From: Candidatus Avoscillospira avistercoris
GTDB taxonomy: Bacteria; Bacillota; Clostridia; Oscillospirales; Oscillospiraceae
Direction of reading: 5' to 3'
DNA: 32,419 bases
NCBI GenBank assembly: GCA_018716875.1
Contig: DVJJ01000053.1
Span: 1 to 32,419 of the forward strand
The notes beneath the pieces were generated by a model. The model saw only the letters and a program-made list of their open reading frames with translations. It made no database searches and was not told where the DNA came from. A program made the translations under genes and the position numbers. Positions 9,846 to 17,525 of the stretch are shown in pieces. How positions within the stretch are numbered: position 1 is the stretch's first letter; each line of letters starts with the position of its first letter.

Positions 9846-10607
9846 TTATTTGGACCGAAACAGCATTTGCACCAGTTCCTCTCTGGTCACAAAGGATTGG
9901 TACTTCTTCTCTCCGTCGCTGCTGCCCTGGACAATATTGGCCTTTTCGGCCCAGGCTCTTGCCTCATTGGACCAGGCGGATGGGGCCAGCTTGGCCCGGT
10001 TGGTCAGATAGCGGTCCATAAAGGCCGCGAATTCCTCATAGGTCACAGGCTTCTCCTCCTTTTTGAGAGAAAATTGGGTGATGATAGCATTGGCAATGGC
10101 CTGAATCACCGCGTCGAATTTGGTGGTATACACCAACATATCATCGGGATCGTCAATAAAACAGACCTCCAACAGCGCTGAACGAACTCCGGCCCGGTGG
10201 GCGGCGTTGATGACAGCCCAGTTGTACCGTTTCAGGCCCCGATTGGTCAGCCCGACGGCGGCAACAGCCCGGCAAATCTGTTCTTCTGCCGCCGTCTCCG
10301 CCGCGCCGGTGGGAACAAAAATTTCCACGCCCTTGGTCTTACCGTCCTTCGGTCCGGCAGCCGAAGCATTGAAGTGGATTTCCAACACAAAGTCGAAGTC
10401 CGACAGCGGGACCTGTTTGTTCAGCTGCCCCGTGCGGAAGTCGCTGAAGGCGTTGCGGGCGGGTGGGTACTGGGTTACCTCGCAATACCCTTTCAGCAGC
10501 CGCACCAGCGCACCCACCACCCGCCGGGTCTCCACGGCCTCCTGAAACACACCGGACACAGCCCCCGGGTCTCCGGCCCCATGGCCGGCAATCAACAGCA
10601 GTTTCAT
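9846..10607 (-). CDS. N-acetylmuramoyl-L-alanine amidase (Amidase_3-type, endolysin-like) with SLH-like C-terminal tail
   Basis: MKLLLIAGHGAGDPGAVS, LEIHFNAS, RSALLEVCFIDDPDD; C-terminus WAEKANIVQGSSDGEKKYQSFVTREELVQMLFR. ATG at 10607 has AGGGGG 7 nt upstream. Confidence 0.88.
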   Translation of the reverse strand: MKLLLIAGHGAGDPGAVSGVFQEAVETRRVVGALVRLLKGYCEVTQYPPARNAFSDFRTGQLNKQVPLSDFDFVLEIHFNASAAGPKDGKTKGVEIFVPTGAAETAAEEQICRAVAAVGLTNRGLKRYNWAVINAAHRAGVRSALLEVCFIDDPDDMLVYTTKFDAVIQAIANAIITQFSLKKEEKPVTYEEFAAFMDRYLTNRAKLAPSAWSNEARAWAEKANIVQGSSDGEKKYQSFVTREELVQMLFRSK

Positions 10608-10609
10608 GG

Positions 10610-10831
10610 TCACGCCCCCTGTTCCGGCTCATTGATGGGCCGCAATTTGGCAATGCTGCCCAGAATCGACAAAACCCCGGCCATCAGCGTGGCGGAGATA
10701 ACGCCTTTCCAGCTGACATCGAAAAATGTGGCCATGGTGCCCATGGTAGCCAGAGCCGTTTGGGCCATGGACTGAATGGCCCGGATGCAGGTGTTGTGAA
10801 TCCATAGCCTTTGTTTGTTATTCACAGGCAA
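10610..10831 (-). CDS. Small phage-type holin
   Basis: 73 aa with hydrophobic segments (IQSMAQTALATMGTMATFFDVSWKGVISATLMAGVLSILGSIAKL); immediately precedes and is near-coupled to the amidase gene. Confidence 0.72.
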   Translation of the reverse strand: MPVNNKQRLWIHNTCIRAIQSMAQTALATMGTMATFFDVSWKGVISATLMAGVLSILGSIAKLRPINEPEQGA

Positions 10832-10905
10832 TGCCTCCTTTCACAAACTGGCGGCACCTTGTACCGCCGTCCAGTCTATGACAAAGGGCGTCCCATTGTG
10901 AGCCA

Positions 10906-12177
10906 TCACAGCAAAAACCGCACATTCAGCAGGGAAAAACACGCGGGAAACGGCCGCATATAATTCCAAAATCCCAGTCCCCGGAAACCGTAAGACGCAG
11001 CTAAATCAAATTTAGCCAGGCAGCTGCGGGGGTCCTCAAACCAGACCTCATGCACCATGCCTCGGTCATCGGTATAGTGAAAATATGGTGTCTGGGCCTT
11101 CTCGTCAAATTGAATTTCTGCCCCCATGCGGACCGCCAGGGCCACGGCCTCCGGATTGGAAATACTGGTGGCCCGGCTTTCTCCGGTGACAAAAGGCAGC
11201 GTCCAATCATAGGCGTAATTGGGAAAGCCCATAAAGATTTTTTCCGGCGGAATCTCCGTCACGGCGTAGTCCAGCACCCGTTTCACAGCGTCAATGGGGG
11301 CCACAGCCATGGGCGGGCCGTAGGTATAACCCCACTCATAGGTCATCAGCAGCACCGCATTGGCGGCCTCCCCTAACAACCGGTAATTGTGGCCCTGGTA
11401 GAGGACCCCGGCCTGGTCCGCCGAGGTCTTGGGAGCCAGAGCCACCACCACTTCCAGGCCCAGCGCATTGGCCCGCCGCCGCAGCAAGGCCACAAAATTG
11501 GCGTAAGCCTCAGCCTGTTCCGGAAAAATAAATTCAAAATCCACATCAATACCGCCATATCCCTTTTCCAGCGCCGTACCGATGGCCGCGTCAGCCAGAG
11601 ACGCCCGGCTTTCAGCGGTGGCCAGAACCACAGCCGCCCGCTCATTGGAAAAGGTGCCGTCCTCAGTCAGCGTGGACAGATGAAGCCACGGCGTTACGCT
11701 GTATTGGTTTGCCCACCGCAGGAGTGTTTCGTCCTGCAACGGTACCAGTCCCCCAGTTTTTGATACGCCGTAGGTGAAGGGTGCCAGAAACGTGCTGTAG
11801 GGCAAAATGGTTCGCAGCACCGATTCCTGAACATCCGGTTCGGCATAGCCGTTGATTTCCAGTCTTGTATCCGGTGTATCTTCCCAGGCAATGACCAACA
11901 CCTGTCCGGGAAATAAGGCGGCGCGGCCCTCCAGATTGGGATTGTTCCGCAACAGCTGCAACGGCTCTATGGCATATTGGCCGGCCACGCTGTAGAGGGT
12001 TTCCCCCGAGCGGACCGTATGTAAAATGCGAGGCTTCAAAATCAAAAGACTCTGTCCCACTGCCAGAGCAAAGGGCGGCTCCAGCCCATTGACCCGGGCG
12101 ATCAGCCCTGGCGATACCCCGTATTCCCCGCCGATGGCCGTCAAGGTCTCCCCGGCCTGTACTGTATGCAGCTGCAT
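10906..12177 (-). CDS. LysM-domain glycoside hydrolase family 18 protein (SleL/YaaH/YdhD-like cortex-lytic enzyme)
   Basis: Two N-terminal LysM repeats (HTVQAGETLTAIGGEYGVSPGLIARVNGL; HTVRSGETLYSVAGQYAIEPLQLLRNNP), GH18 motif YGGIDVDFEFI, no signal peptide. Confidence 0.9.
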   Translation of the reverse strand: MQLHTVQAGETLTAIGGEYGVSPGLIARVNGLEPPFALAVGQSLLILKPRILHTVRSGETLYSVAGQYAIEPLQLLRNNPNLEGRAALFPGQVLVIAWEDTPDTRLEINGYAEPDVQESVLRTILPYSTFLAPFTYGVSKTGGLVPLQDETLLRWANQYSVTPWLHLSTLTEDGTFSNERAAVVLATAESRASLADAAIGTALEKGYGGIDVDFEFIFPEQAEAYANFVALLRRRANALGLEVVVALAPKTSADQAGVLYQGHNYRLLGEAANAVLLMTYEWGYTYGPPMAVAPIDAVKRVLDYAVTEIPPEKIFMGFPNYAYDWTLPFVTGESRATSISNPEAVALAVRMGAEIQFDEKAQTPYFHYTDDRGMVHEVWFEDPRSCLAKFDLAASYGFRGLGFWNYMRPFPACFSLLNVRFLL

Positions 12178-12285
12178 GGCAATCTCCTCCCATGGTTTTT
12201 TTCATCCTATGAAAAGCCGGTTTACAAGGTGCCATTCTTCCGGTATGATAGACAAAATCCTACATAAATTTCATTTCAGGAGGTA

Positions 12286-12966
12286 TTGTATATGGACCTT
12301 TCCCCTTTGGGCCCGTGGCTGCCGCTGCTGGAGCCGGAACTGCAAAAGCCCTATTTTGCAGAATTGACCCGCCGTGTGGATGAAGCCCGCTCCACCGTCA
12401 CCGTCTACCCGCCGGAAAATGAGGTGTTTCGTGCGTTTTCCCTGACACCGCCGGACCAGGTACGAGTGGTCATTCTGGGGCAGGACCCCTATCATGGAGC
12501 GGGAGAAGCCAACGGTCTGGCCTTTTCCGTCCGGGAGGGCGTTAAAATTCCGCCGTCTCTGCGCAATATGTTTCAGGAATTGGACAATGATCTCCACTGT
12601 CCCCCGCCGCCCCACGGTGATCTCACCGGCTGGGCCAAGCAGGGCGTACTGCTGTTGAACACCGTGCTGACTGTGGAAAAAGACCGGGCCAACAGTCATA
12701 AAAATTTTGGATGGCAGACCTTCACAGACGCCGTAGTGAAGACGCTGGCCGCGTTCCCCCAGCCCATGGTTTTCGTCCTCTGGGGCAGTCAGGCCCAGAA
12801 AAAACGGAAATCCATTGAATCCTCCCCCCATTTGCGCTGTATTTTGGAATCTCCCCATCCCAGTCCCCTTTCCGCCTATCGGGGCTTCTTCGGCAGTCAA
12901 GTCTATTCCAAAATCAACGACTTCCTGTTGACCAACAGCCAGACGCCCATTGACTTTTCCAAATAA
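12286..12966 (+). CDS. ung: Uracil-DNA glycosylase, family 1
   Basis: VVILGQDPYHGAGEANGLAFSV and HPSPLSAYRGFFGSQVYSKIN. Confidence 0.96.
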   Translation: MYMDLSPLGPWLPLLEPELQKPYFAELTRRVDEARSTVTVYPPENEVFRAFSLTPPDQVRVVILGQDPYHGAGEANGLAFSVREGVKIPPSLRNMFQELDNDLHCPPPPHGDLTGWAKQGVLLLNTVLTVEKDRANSHKNFGWQTFTDAVVKTLAAFPQPMVFVLWGSQAQKKRKSIESSPHLRCILESPHPSPLSAYRGFFGSQVYSKINDFLLTNSQTPIDFSK

Positions 12967-12975
12967 TTCATAAAC

Positions 12976-13030
12976 AATCGGGGCAAATCATCCACAGCCA
13001 TTTGTGGATAATTTGCCCCGATTTTAATTT
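12976..13030 (+). terminator. Long-stem intrinsic terminator after ung, with a DnaA-box sequence in its stem
   Basis: AATCGGGGCAAATcATCCACA-GCCATT-TGTGGATaATTTGCCCCGATT followed by TTAATTTTT. Confidence 0.8.
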
Positions 13031-13189
13031 TTGCAAAAAATATCTGTTGATTTTAACCAAAATCAACAGATATTAAAACCAATATTTTATTTTATCAGAA
13101 AGTTATTCACATCCGCCAACAAGTTTTCCACACAATGTGAGTAAGTTATTGACACCTGTGAAAAACTCCTGTGGACAGATGTCTATTTT

Positions 13190-13672
13190 TTACTTGTGAT
13201 ACCGGCTGCCGGCCTGGATGGACTCGGCCCGATACAGCTGTTCCAAAACCATGATCCGCGCCAGATGGTGAGGAAACGTCATGGGCGACATGGATAGCCG
13301 GAAGTCTGCCCGCTGTTTGACGGCGGGCGCCATACCGAACGAACTGCCCAAAATCAGACAGATGGAGGATTTGCCTGCCGATTTGACGGCTTTCAGCTGA
13401 TCGGCCAGCTGTTCCGACGACAGGAGCTTGCCCTCCGGCGTCAGGACACAGACCCAAGAGCCTTTGGGAATTTTGGCAAAAATCTGCTCCGCTTCCCGCT
13501 CCAGTCCCGCCGTGATCTCCGCTTCCGAGGGGTTGTCCGGCAACCGGTACTCCGGCAGCTCCAGCAGGTCCAGCTTGCAGTAGGCCGACAGCCGCTTGGC
13601 ATACTCCTTACAGGCTTCCAGGTAGAACTTTTCTTTCAATTTTCCCACGGTGAGGATTGTTACATGGAGCAT
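13190..13672 (-). CDS. rlmH: 23S rRNA (pseudouridine(1915)-N(3))-methyltransferase
   Basis: 160 aa; MLHVTILTVGKLKEKFYLEACKEYAKRL, LILGSSFGMAPAV, SMSPMTFPHHLARIMVLEQLYRA, YHK C-terminus. Confidence 0.95.
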   Translation of the reverse strand: MLHVTILTVGKLKEKFYLEACKEYAKRLSAYCKLDLLELPEYRLPDNPSEAEITAGLEREAEQIFAKIPKGSWVCVLTPEGKLLSSEQLADQLKAVKSAGKSSICLILGSSFGMAPAVKQRADFRLSMSPMTFPHHLARIMVLEQLYRAESIQAGSRYHK

Positions 13673-13693
13673 AAGGCCCTCCCATCCATGGAT

Positions 13694-13775
13694 TTTCGCC
13701 CGCTGCGGCGGGCGACCAAAGGCGCTGCCTTTGGAAACCGCAATTTTTTTGTAAAAAAATTGAGTAAAAACTTTT
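13694..13775 (+). repeat. Dispersed multi-hairpin repeat, copy B
   Basis: TTTCGCCCGCTGCGGCGGGCGACCAAAGGCGCTGCCTTTGGAAACCGCAATTTTTTTGTAAAAAAATTGAGTAAAAACTTTT. Confidence 0.85.
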
Positions 13776-13838
13776 ATAATTTATCGATTTCTCACATAAA
13801 TCCGCGCCATGTCCAACACGGGCATGGCGCAGAGAATG

Positions 13839-13895
13839 TTTTACTCAATTTTTTTTAAAATCGCAGGGATTCGGGGGCGGCGCCCCCGAAAACAG
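13839..13895 (-). repeat. Dispersed multi-hairpin repeat, copy B' (partial, inverted relative to B)
   Basis: Reverse complement contains CGGGGGCGCCGCCCCCGAATCCCTGCGATTTTAAAAAAAATTGAGTAAAA. Confidence 0.75.
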
Positions 13896-13901
13896 CCGAA
13901 T

Positions 13902-14825
13902 TTACCGCAAAAAGCCCTCGAGAATCTTCTCTTCAGCTTCCTCCGCCGTCAGGCCCAGCGTCATGAGCTTTAACAGCTGATCGCCGGCAATTTTGCCGAT
14001 AGCCGCTTCATGAATCAGGCCCGCGTCCACATGATTGCAGGAGATAGCGGGAATGGCCTTGACCTTTGCTTCGCCCATAATGATGGCGTCGCAGCTGACG
14101 TGTCCAAAACATGGAGCGTTGCCCTCCACCCGCGGATAGAACACCTGAACAGAGTTATCCTGGGCCACAGACCGGGAAATCACACGGGTTTTGGAGCCTT
14201 CGCCGTTCAAAAATACATCCATTTCGCTTTCAGCATACTGGTTGTCGTGGGTCAGCAGCTTTTCGGTGATAATAATTTCCGCGTCCTTGCCCAAAACGGC
14301 CTTGGTGTACCGCTTGGTATCGTCCACGCCCTTAATCTGAGTGGTGTCCAGGGTGACGGAAGCGCCCTCCTCCAGATAGAGGATGGTCTCCGGATTCAAA
14401 ATCCGTTTGCCGCCGCCTTCGCCCTCGCCGTAATGGGTCTCAGAATAGGTGACTTTTGCGTTTTTGCCCACATAAAAGGTGTGGACGCCATCGTGCTGGG
14501 AGTCATCACAGCCGCAGTTGTGGATACCACATCCGGCGACAATGTTGACCTCCGCGCCCTCTCCAATATAGAAATCGTTGTAGACCTTGTCATGGAAACC
14601 GCTTTCCGTCAGCACCACGGGAATATGGACGCTTTCGTGCTTGGTAAAGGGGGCAATGTGAATGTCGATGCCGTCTTTATCGGTTTTGGATTCAATCCGG
14701 ATGTGCTCAGAATTGACCCGGTGGGCCTTTTTGCCGTCGATGCGGATGTTCACCGCGCCGTCGGCCTCGCCGTTTTTCATGGCGGCGACCACTTCCAGAA
14801 TGTGCTTTTGTACGTCGTTCAGCAT
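13902..14825 (-). CDS. Short SufB/SufD-family Fe-S cluster assembly protein
   Basis: 307 aa; C-terminal CNHVDAGLIHEAAIGKIAGDQLLKLMTLGLTAEEAEE typical of the SufB/D core; start overlaps the sufC end. Confidence 0.88.
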   Translation of the reverse strand: MLNDVQKHILEVVAAMKNGEADGAVNIRIDGKKAHRVNSEHIRIESKTDKDGIDIHIAPFTKHESVHIPVVLTESGFHDKVYNDFYIGEGAEVNIVAGCGIHNCGCDDSQHDGVHTFYVGKNAKVTYSETHYGEGEGGGKRILNPETILYLEEGASVTLDTTQIKGVDDTKRYTKAVLGKDAEIIITEKLLTHDNQYAESEMDVFLNGEGSKTRVISRSVAQDNSVQVFYPRVEGNAPCFGHVSCDAIIMGEAKVKAIPAISCNHVDAGLIHEAAIGKIAGDQLLKLMTLGLTAEEAEEKILEGFLR

Positions 14826-15553
14826 GTTCCGTTTACCTCCAGCCGGTTGCAGCCCGAAACGGTGTCTGCGAGAATTTGGGGATAGATTTTTTCGGCGGGG
14901 CCCCGGTCCTTTACATGGCCGTCGGCCACCAGAATGATTTCATCGGCCAGACGGATGATCCGCTCCTGGTGAGAGATGATGAGGATGGTGGCCTCTTTTT
15001 GGGCGTGGATTTCCGAAAAAGTCTCCGTCAGACGGGCAAAGGACCAGAGATCAATACCAGCCTCCGGCTCATCGAAGATCATCAGGGGACATTTCCGGGC
15101 CAAAATCGTGGCGATTTCAATGCGCTTGACCTCGCCGCCGGACAAACTGGCGTCCACATCCCGGTCCAGATAATCCCGGGCGCACAGGCCCACTTTCGTC
15201 AGATAGGAGCAGGTTTCGTCGTGGTTCAGCTTCCGACCGGCAGCAATGGACAGAAGATCCGCCACTTTCATGCCCTTGAACCGGGGCGGCTGCTGAAATC
15301 CGTAGGAAACACCCAGCTTTGCCCGCTCCGTCACGGTTTTGTCGGCCAGCTCCGTGCCGTTCCAGAGGATGGAACCGCCGGTGACGGGGGCCAGACCCAT
15401 AATGGCCCGGGCCAGAGTAGTTTTGCCGCCGCCGTTGGGGCCGGTAATGACGATGAACTTCCGGTCCTCCACCGTCAGATTGATGTCTTTTAAAATGTCG
15501 GCTCTGCCGTTTTCATCGTTGACAGTCACCGAGAGATTTTTGATTTCCAGCAT
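14819..15553 (-). CDS. sufC: Fe-S cluster assembly ATPase SufC
   Basis: 244 aa; VITGPNGGGKTTLARAIMG Walker A, SLSGGEVKRIEIATILARKCPLMIFDEPEAGID. Confidence 0.94.
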   Translation of the reverse strand: MLEIKNLSVTVNDENGRADILKDINLTVEDRKFIVITGPNGGGKTTLARAIMGLAPVTGGSILWNGTELADKTVTERAKLGVSYGFQQPPRFKGMKVADLLSIAAGRKLNHDETCSYLTKVGLCARDYLDRDVDASLSGGEVKRIEIATILARKCPLMIFDEPEAGIDLWSFARLTETFSEIHAQKEATILIISHQERIIRLADEIILVADGHVKDRGPAEKIYPQILADTVSGCNRLEVNGTC

Positions 15554-15672
15554 CTGTTCATAACCTCAACAATCGCACTCGAATTTTGTTGGCACAGTTT
15601 GCCGATATTGTAACACAGTCCCTTTTTCTTTGCAACTGCGGCCGCCGGTTTTCCAGGTTATAGACAAGGGCC

Positions 15673-15714
15673 TGTGGATAACTACTTGCGGACCACCGTC
15701 TTTTGTGATAGAAT
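15673..15714 (+). promoter_or_regulatory. Putative dnaA promoter with upstream DnaA box
   Basis: DnaA box TGTGGATAA (15673-15681, reverse of TTATCCACA); TTGCGG (15686-15691), 17-nt spacer, TAGAAT (15709-15714). Confidence 0.6.
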
Positions 15715-15760
15715 AGGTTGATTTTATATGCCCATTTTTACTGGGGGAAAGGAGGGGCCC

Positions 15761-17071
15761 ATGCCTTCTGCCGCGTTTATCTGGGCCAAGGTGCTTGGCC
15801 ATATTGAAAATAAAATGGGTGCTGCGGCCACATCCGCCTGGTTTGACGATACCAATGTGGTGGAGATCACTGACCATCAGCTGATTCTGTCCACACCCTA
15901 CGAATATCAGCAGGATGTGATCCAGCGGCGCTGCATGGAATATATTCAGGATGCCATGCGGGAGCTTTACAACCAGGAGGTCGAGGTGGTTGTCCTGCTG
16001 GAAGAGAATGTGGAAGAATACAAAAGCCGCATGGAAAAACCCAAGTTTGTGGAGTTCAACCCAGAATTTACCTTTGAAAAGTTCGTGGTTGGCTCGTCCA
16101 ACCGGTTTGCCCACGCGGCGGCCGTGGCCGTGGCCAACAACCCCGCCGGCGCGTATAACCCCCTTCTGATCTACGGCCCCTCGGGCCTGGGCAAAACCCA
16201 TCTGCTCTACGCCATTGCAGCAGAAATTCACAAGCAGCACCCCAACTATAATATTGTGTACATCAAAGGCGATCAATTCACCAATGAACTGGTGGCCGCC
16301 CTACAGGAAGGCCGGAATATCGAATTCCGCAGCAAATATCGCAACGCCGACCTGTTTCTGATGGACGATATTCAGTTTATTGCCGGTAAGGCCTCCACGG
16401 AGGAGGAGTTTTTCCATACCTTCAACACGCTCTACGAGGCCAAAAAGCAGATTGTCCTCACCTCCGACCGTCCCCCCGAGGAGATGCTCAAGCTGGAGGA
16501 CCGGCTAAAAACCCGATTCCAATGGGGTCTTCAGGCCGATATTATCCCGCCCGACTACGAAACCCGTATGGCCATTATCAAAAACAAGGCCACGTCCCTG
16601 GGATTGGATATGCCCGACGACGTCTGTGCCTATATTGCGGAGAATGTCACCTCCAACGTGCGGCAGATTGAAGGCACCGTGAAAAAGATTATGGCCTATC
16701 AGAAGCTCAATGGCATGAATATTGATGTGCCGTCGGTTTCCCGTGCCATTAAGGACATGTACAAGGGCAAAACGGAAGCCCTTCCCACTCCCAGTCTCAT
16801 CATTTCCGAGGTCAGCCGCTTCTATTCCATTCCGGAGAGCACCCTCCGGGGCACCCTCAAGAACAAAGGCACCGCCGAAGCCCGCCAGGTGGCCATGTAT
16901 CTCATTCGTCAGCTGACCAATTTGAGCCTTCCCGACATCGGCCGCGAATTCGGCAAGGACCACTCTACCGTCATTTATGCCATCCGCAAGGTGGAAAAAG
17001 CCATGGATCAGGGCGGCGTCCTGGCCGAAACCATCCGCGACATCACCGCCAACATCAACAATCGGCTGTAA
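15761..17071 (+). CDS. dnaA: Chromosomal replication initiator protein DnaA
   Basis: LIYGPSGLGKTHLLYAIAAEIH, LFLMDDIQFIAGKASTEEEFFHTFN, GREFGKDHSTVIYAIRKVEK. ATG at 15761 follows AAAGGAGG; the ORF extends to 15728. Confidence 0.98.
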   Translation: MPSAAFIWAKVLGHIENKMGAAATSAWFDDTNVVEITDHQLILSTPYEYQQDVIQRRCMEYIQDAMRELYNQEVEVVVLLEENVEEYKSRMEKPKFVEFNPEFTFEKFVVGSSNRFAHAAAVAVANNPAGAYNPLLIYGPSGLGKTHLLYAIAAEIHKQHPNYNIVYIKGDQFTNELVAALQEGRNIEFRSKYRNADLFLMDDIQFIAGKASTEEEFFHTFNTLYEAKKQIVLTSDRPPEEMLKLEDRLKTRFQWGLQADIIPPDYETRMAIIKNKATSLGLDMPDDVCAYIAENVTSNVRQIEGTVKKIMAYQKLNGMNIDVPSVSRAIKDMYKGKTEALPTPSLIISEVSRFYSIPESTLRGTLKNKGTAEARQVAMYLIRQLTNLSLPDIGREFGKDHSTVIYAIRKVEKAMDQGGVLAETIRDITANINNRL

Positions 17072-17090
17072 TCGGTGCTGGTGCAGGGGT

Positions 17091-17170
17091 GTTTCGCGCC
17101 TTGTGAGGCGCGACCAAAGGCCCTGCCTTTGGAAACCGCGATTTTTTGAAAAAAATCGAGTAAAACTTTT
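17091..17170 (+). repeat. Dispersed multi-hairpin repeat, copy C
   Basis: GTTTCGCGCCTTGTGAGGCGCGACCAAAGGCCCTGCCTTTGGAAACCGCGATTTTTTGAAAAAAATCGAGTAAAACTTTT. Confidence 0.85.
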
Positions 17171-17280
17171 AGAGTTTGGTTCATGATTTTATATAGTGCG
17201 TGCCACAGAGGCGGCGTACATCACAAGAATGCCGGGGCGTTTTTTGTCGGCTGCCGCAGTGGAGTTTGTCGCGCAAAAAG

Positions 17281-17500
17281 TTTTCCACAGCGGCTTGTGG
17301 AATGTTAGGTAATTTTTGTGGAAAATTTGCGGTTTTTTGAAAGAAAAAATTTTATCCACAGTGGGTTGTGAAAACTTCCTGTGGAATACACAGGGGCCTG
17401 TGGAGAAAAAACCGTTGATACGACAGGGCTCGCGGCAGTTTTCCACATAAATTTCTTCTACGACTACTGCAACTACTAAAAAATCCTTTCTTTCTACTAA
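17281..17500. other. oriC: Probable chromosomal origin (oriC): DnaA-box cluster plus DnaA-trio-like/AT-rich unwinding segment
   Basis: DnaA-box-like sites at 17281-17289 (TTTTCCACA), 17317-17325 (rev TTTTCCACA), 17352-17360 (TTATCCACA, perfect), 17380-17388 (rev TATTCCACA), 17399-17407 (rev TTCTCCACA), 17439-17447 (TTTTCCACA), then CTTCTACGACTACTGCAACTACTA and an A/T-rich tract, between dnaA and dnaN. Confidence 0.8.
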
Positions 17501-17525
17501 GAGAGACAACACGGAGGAACTGTTC

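Noticed and set aside
9846-10831. Intact prophage
   Set aside because: Only a holin and an amidase are present; no integrase, repressor, terminase, capsid or tail genes flank them.
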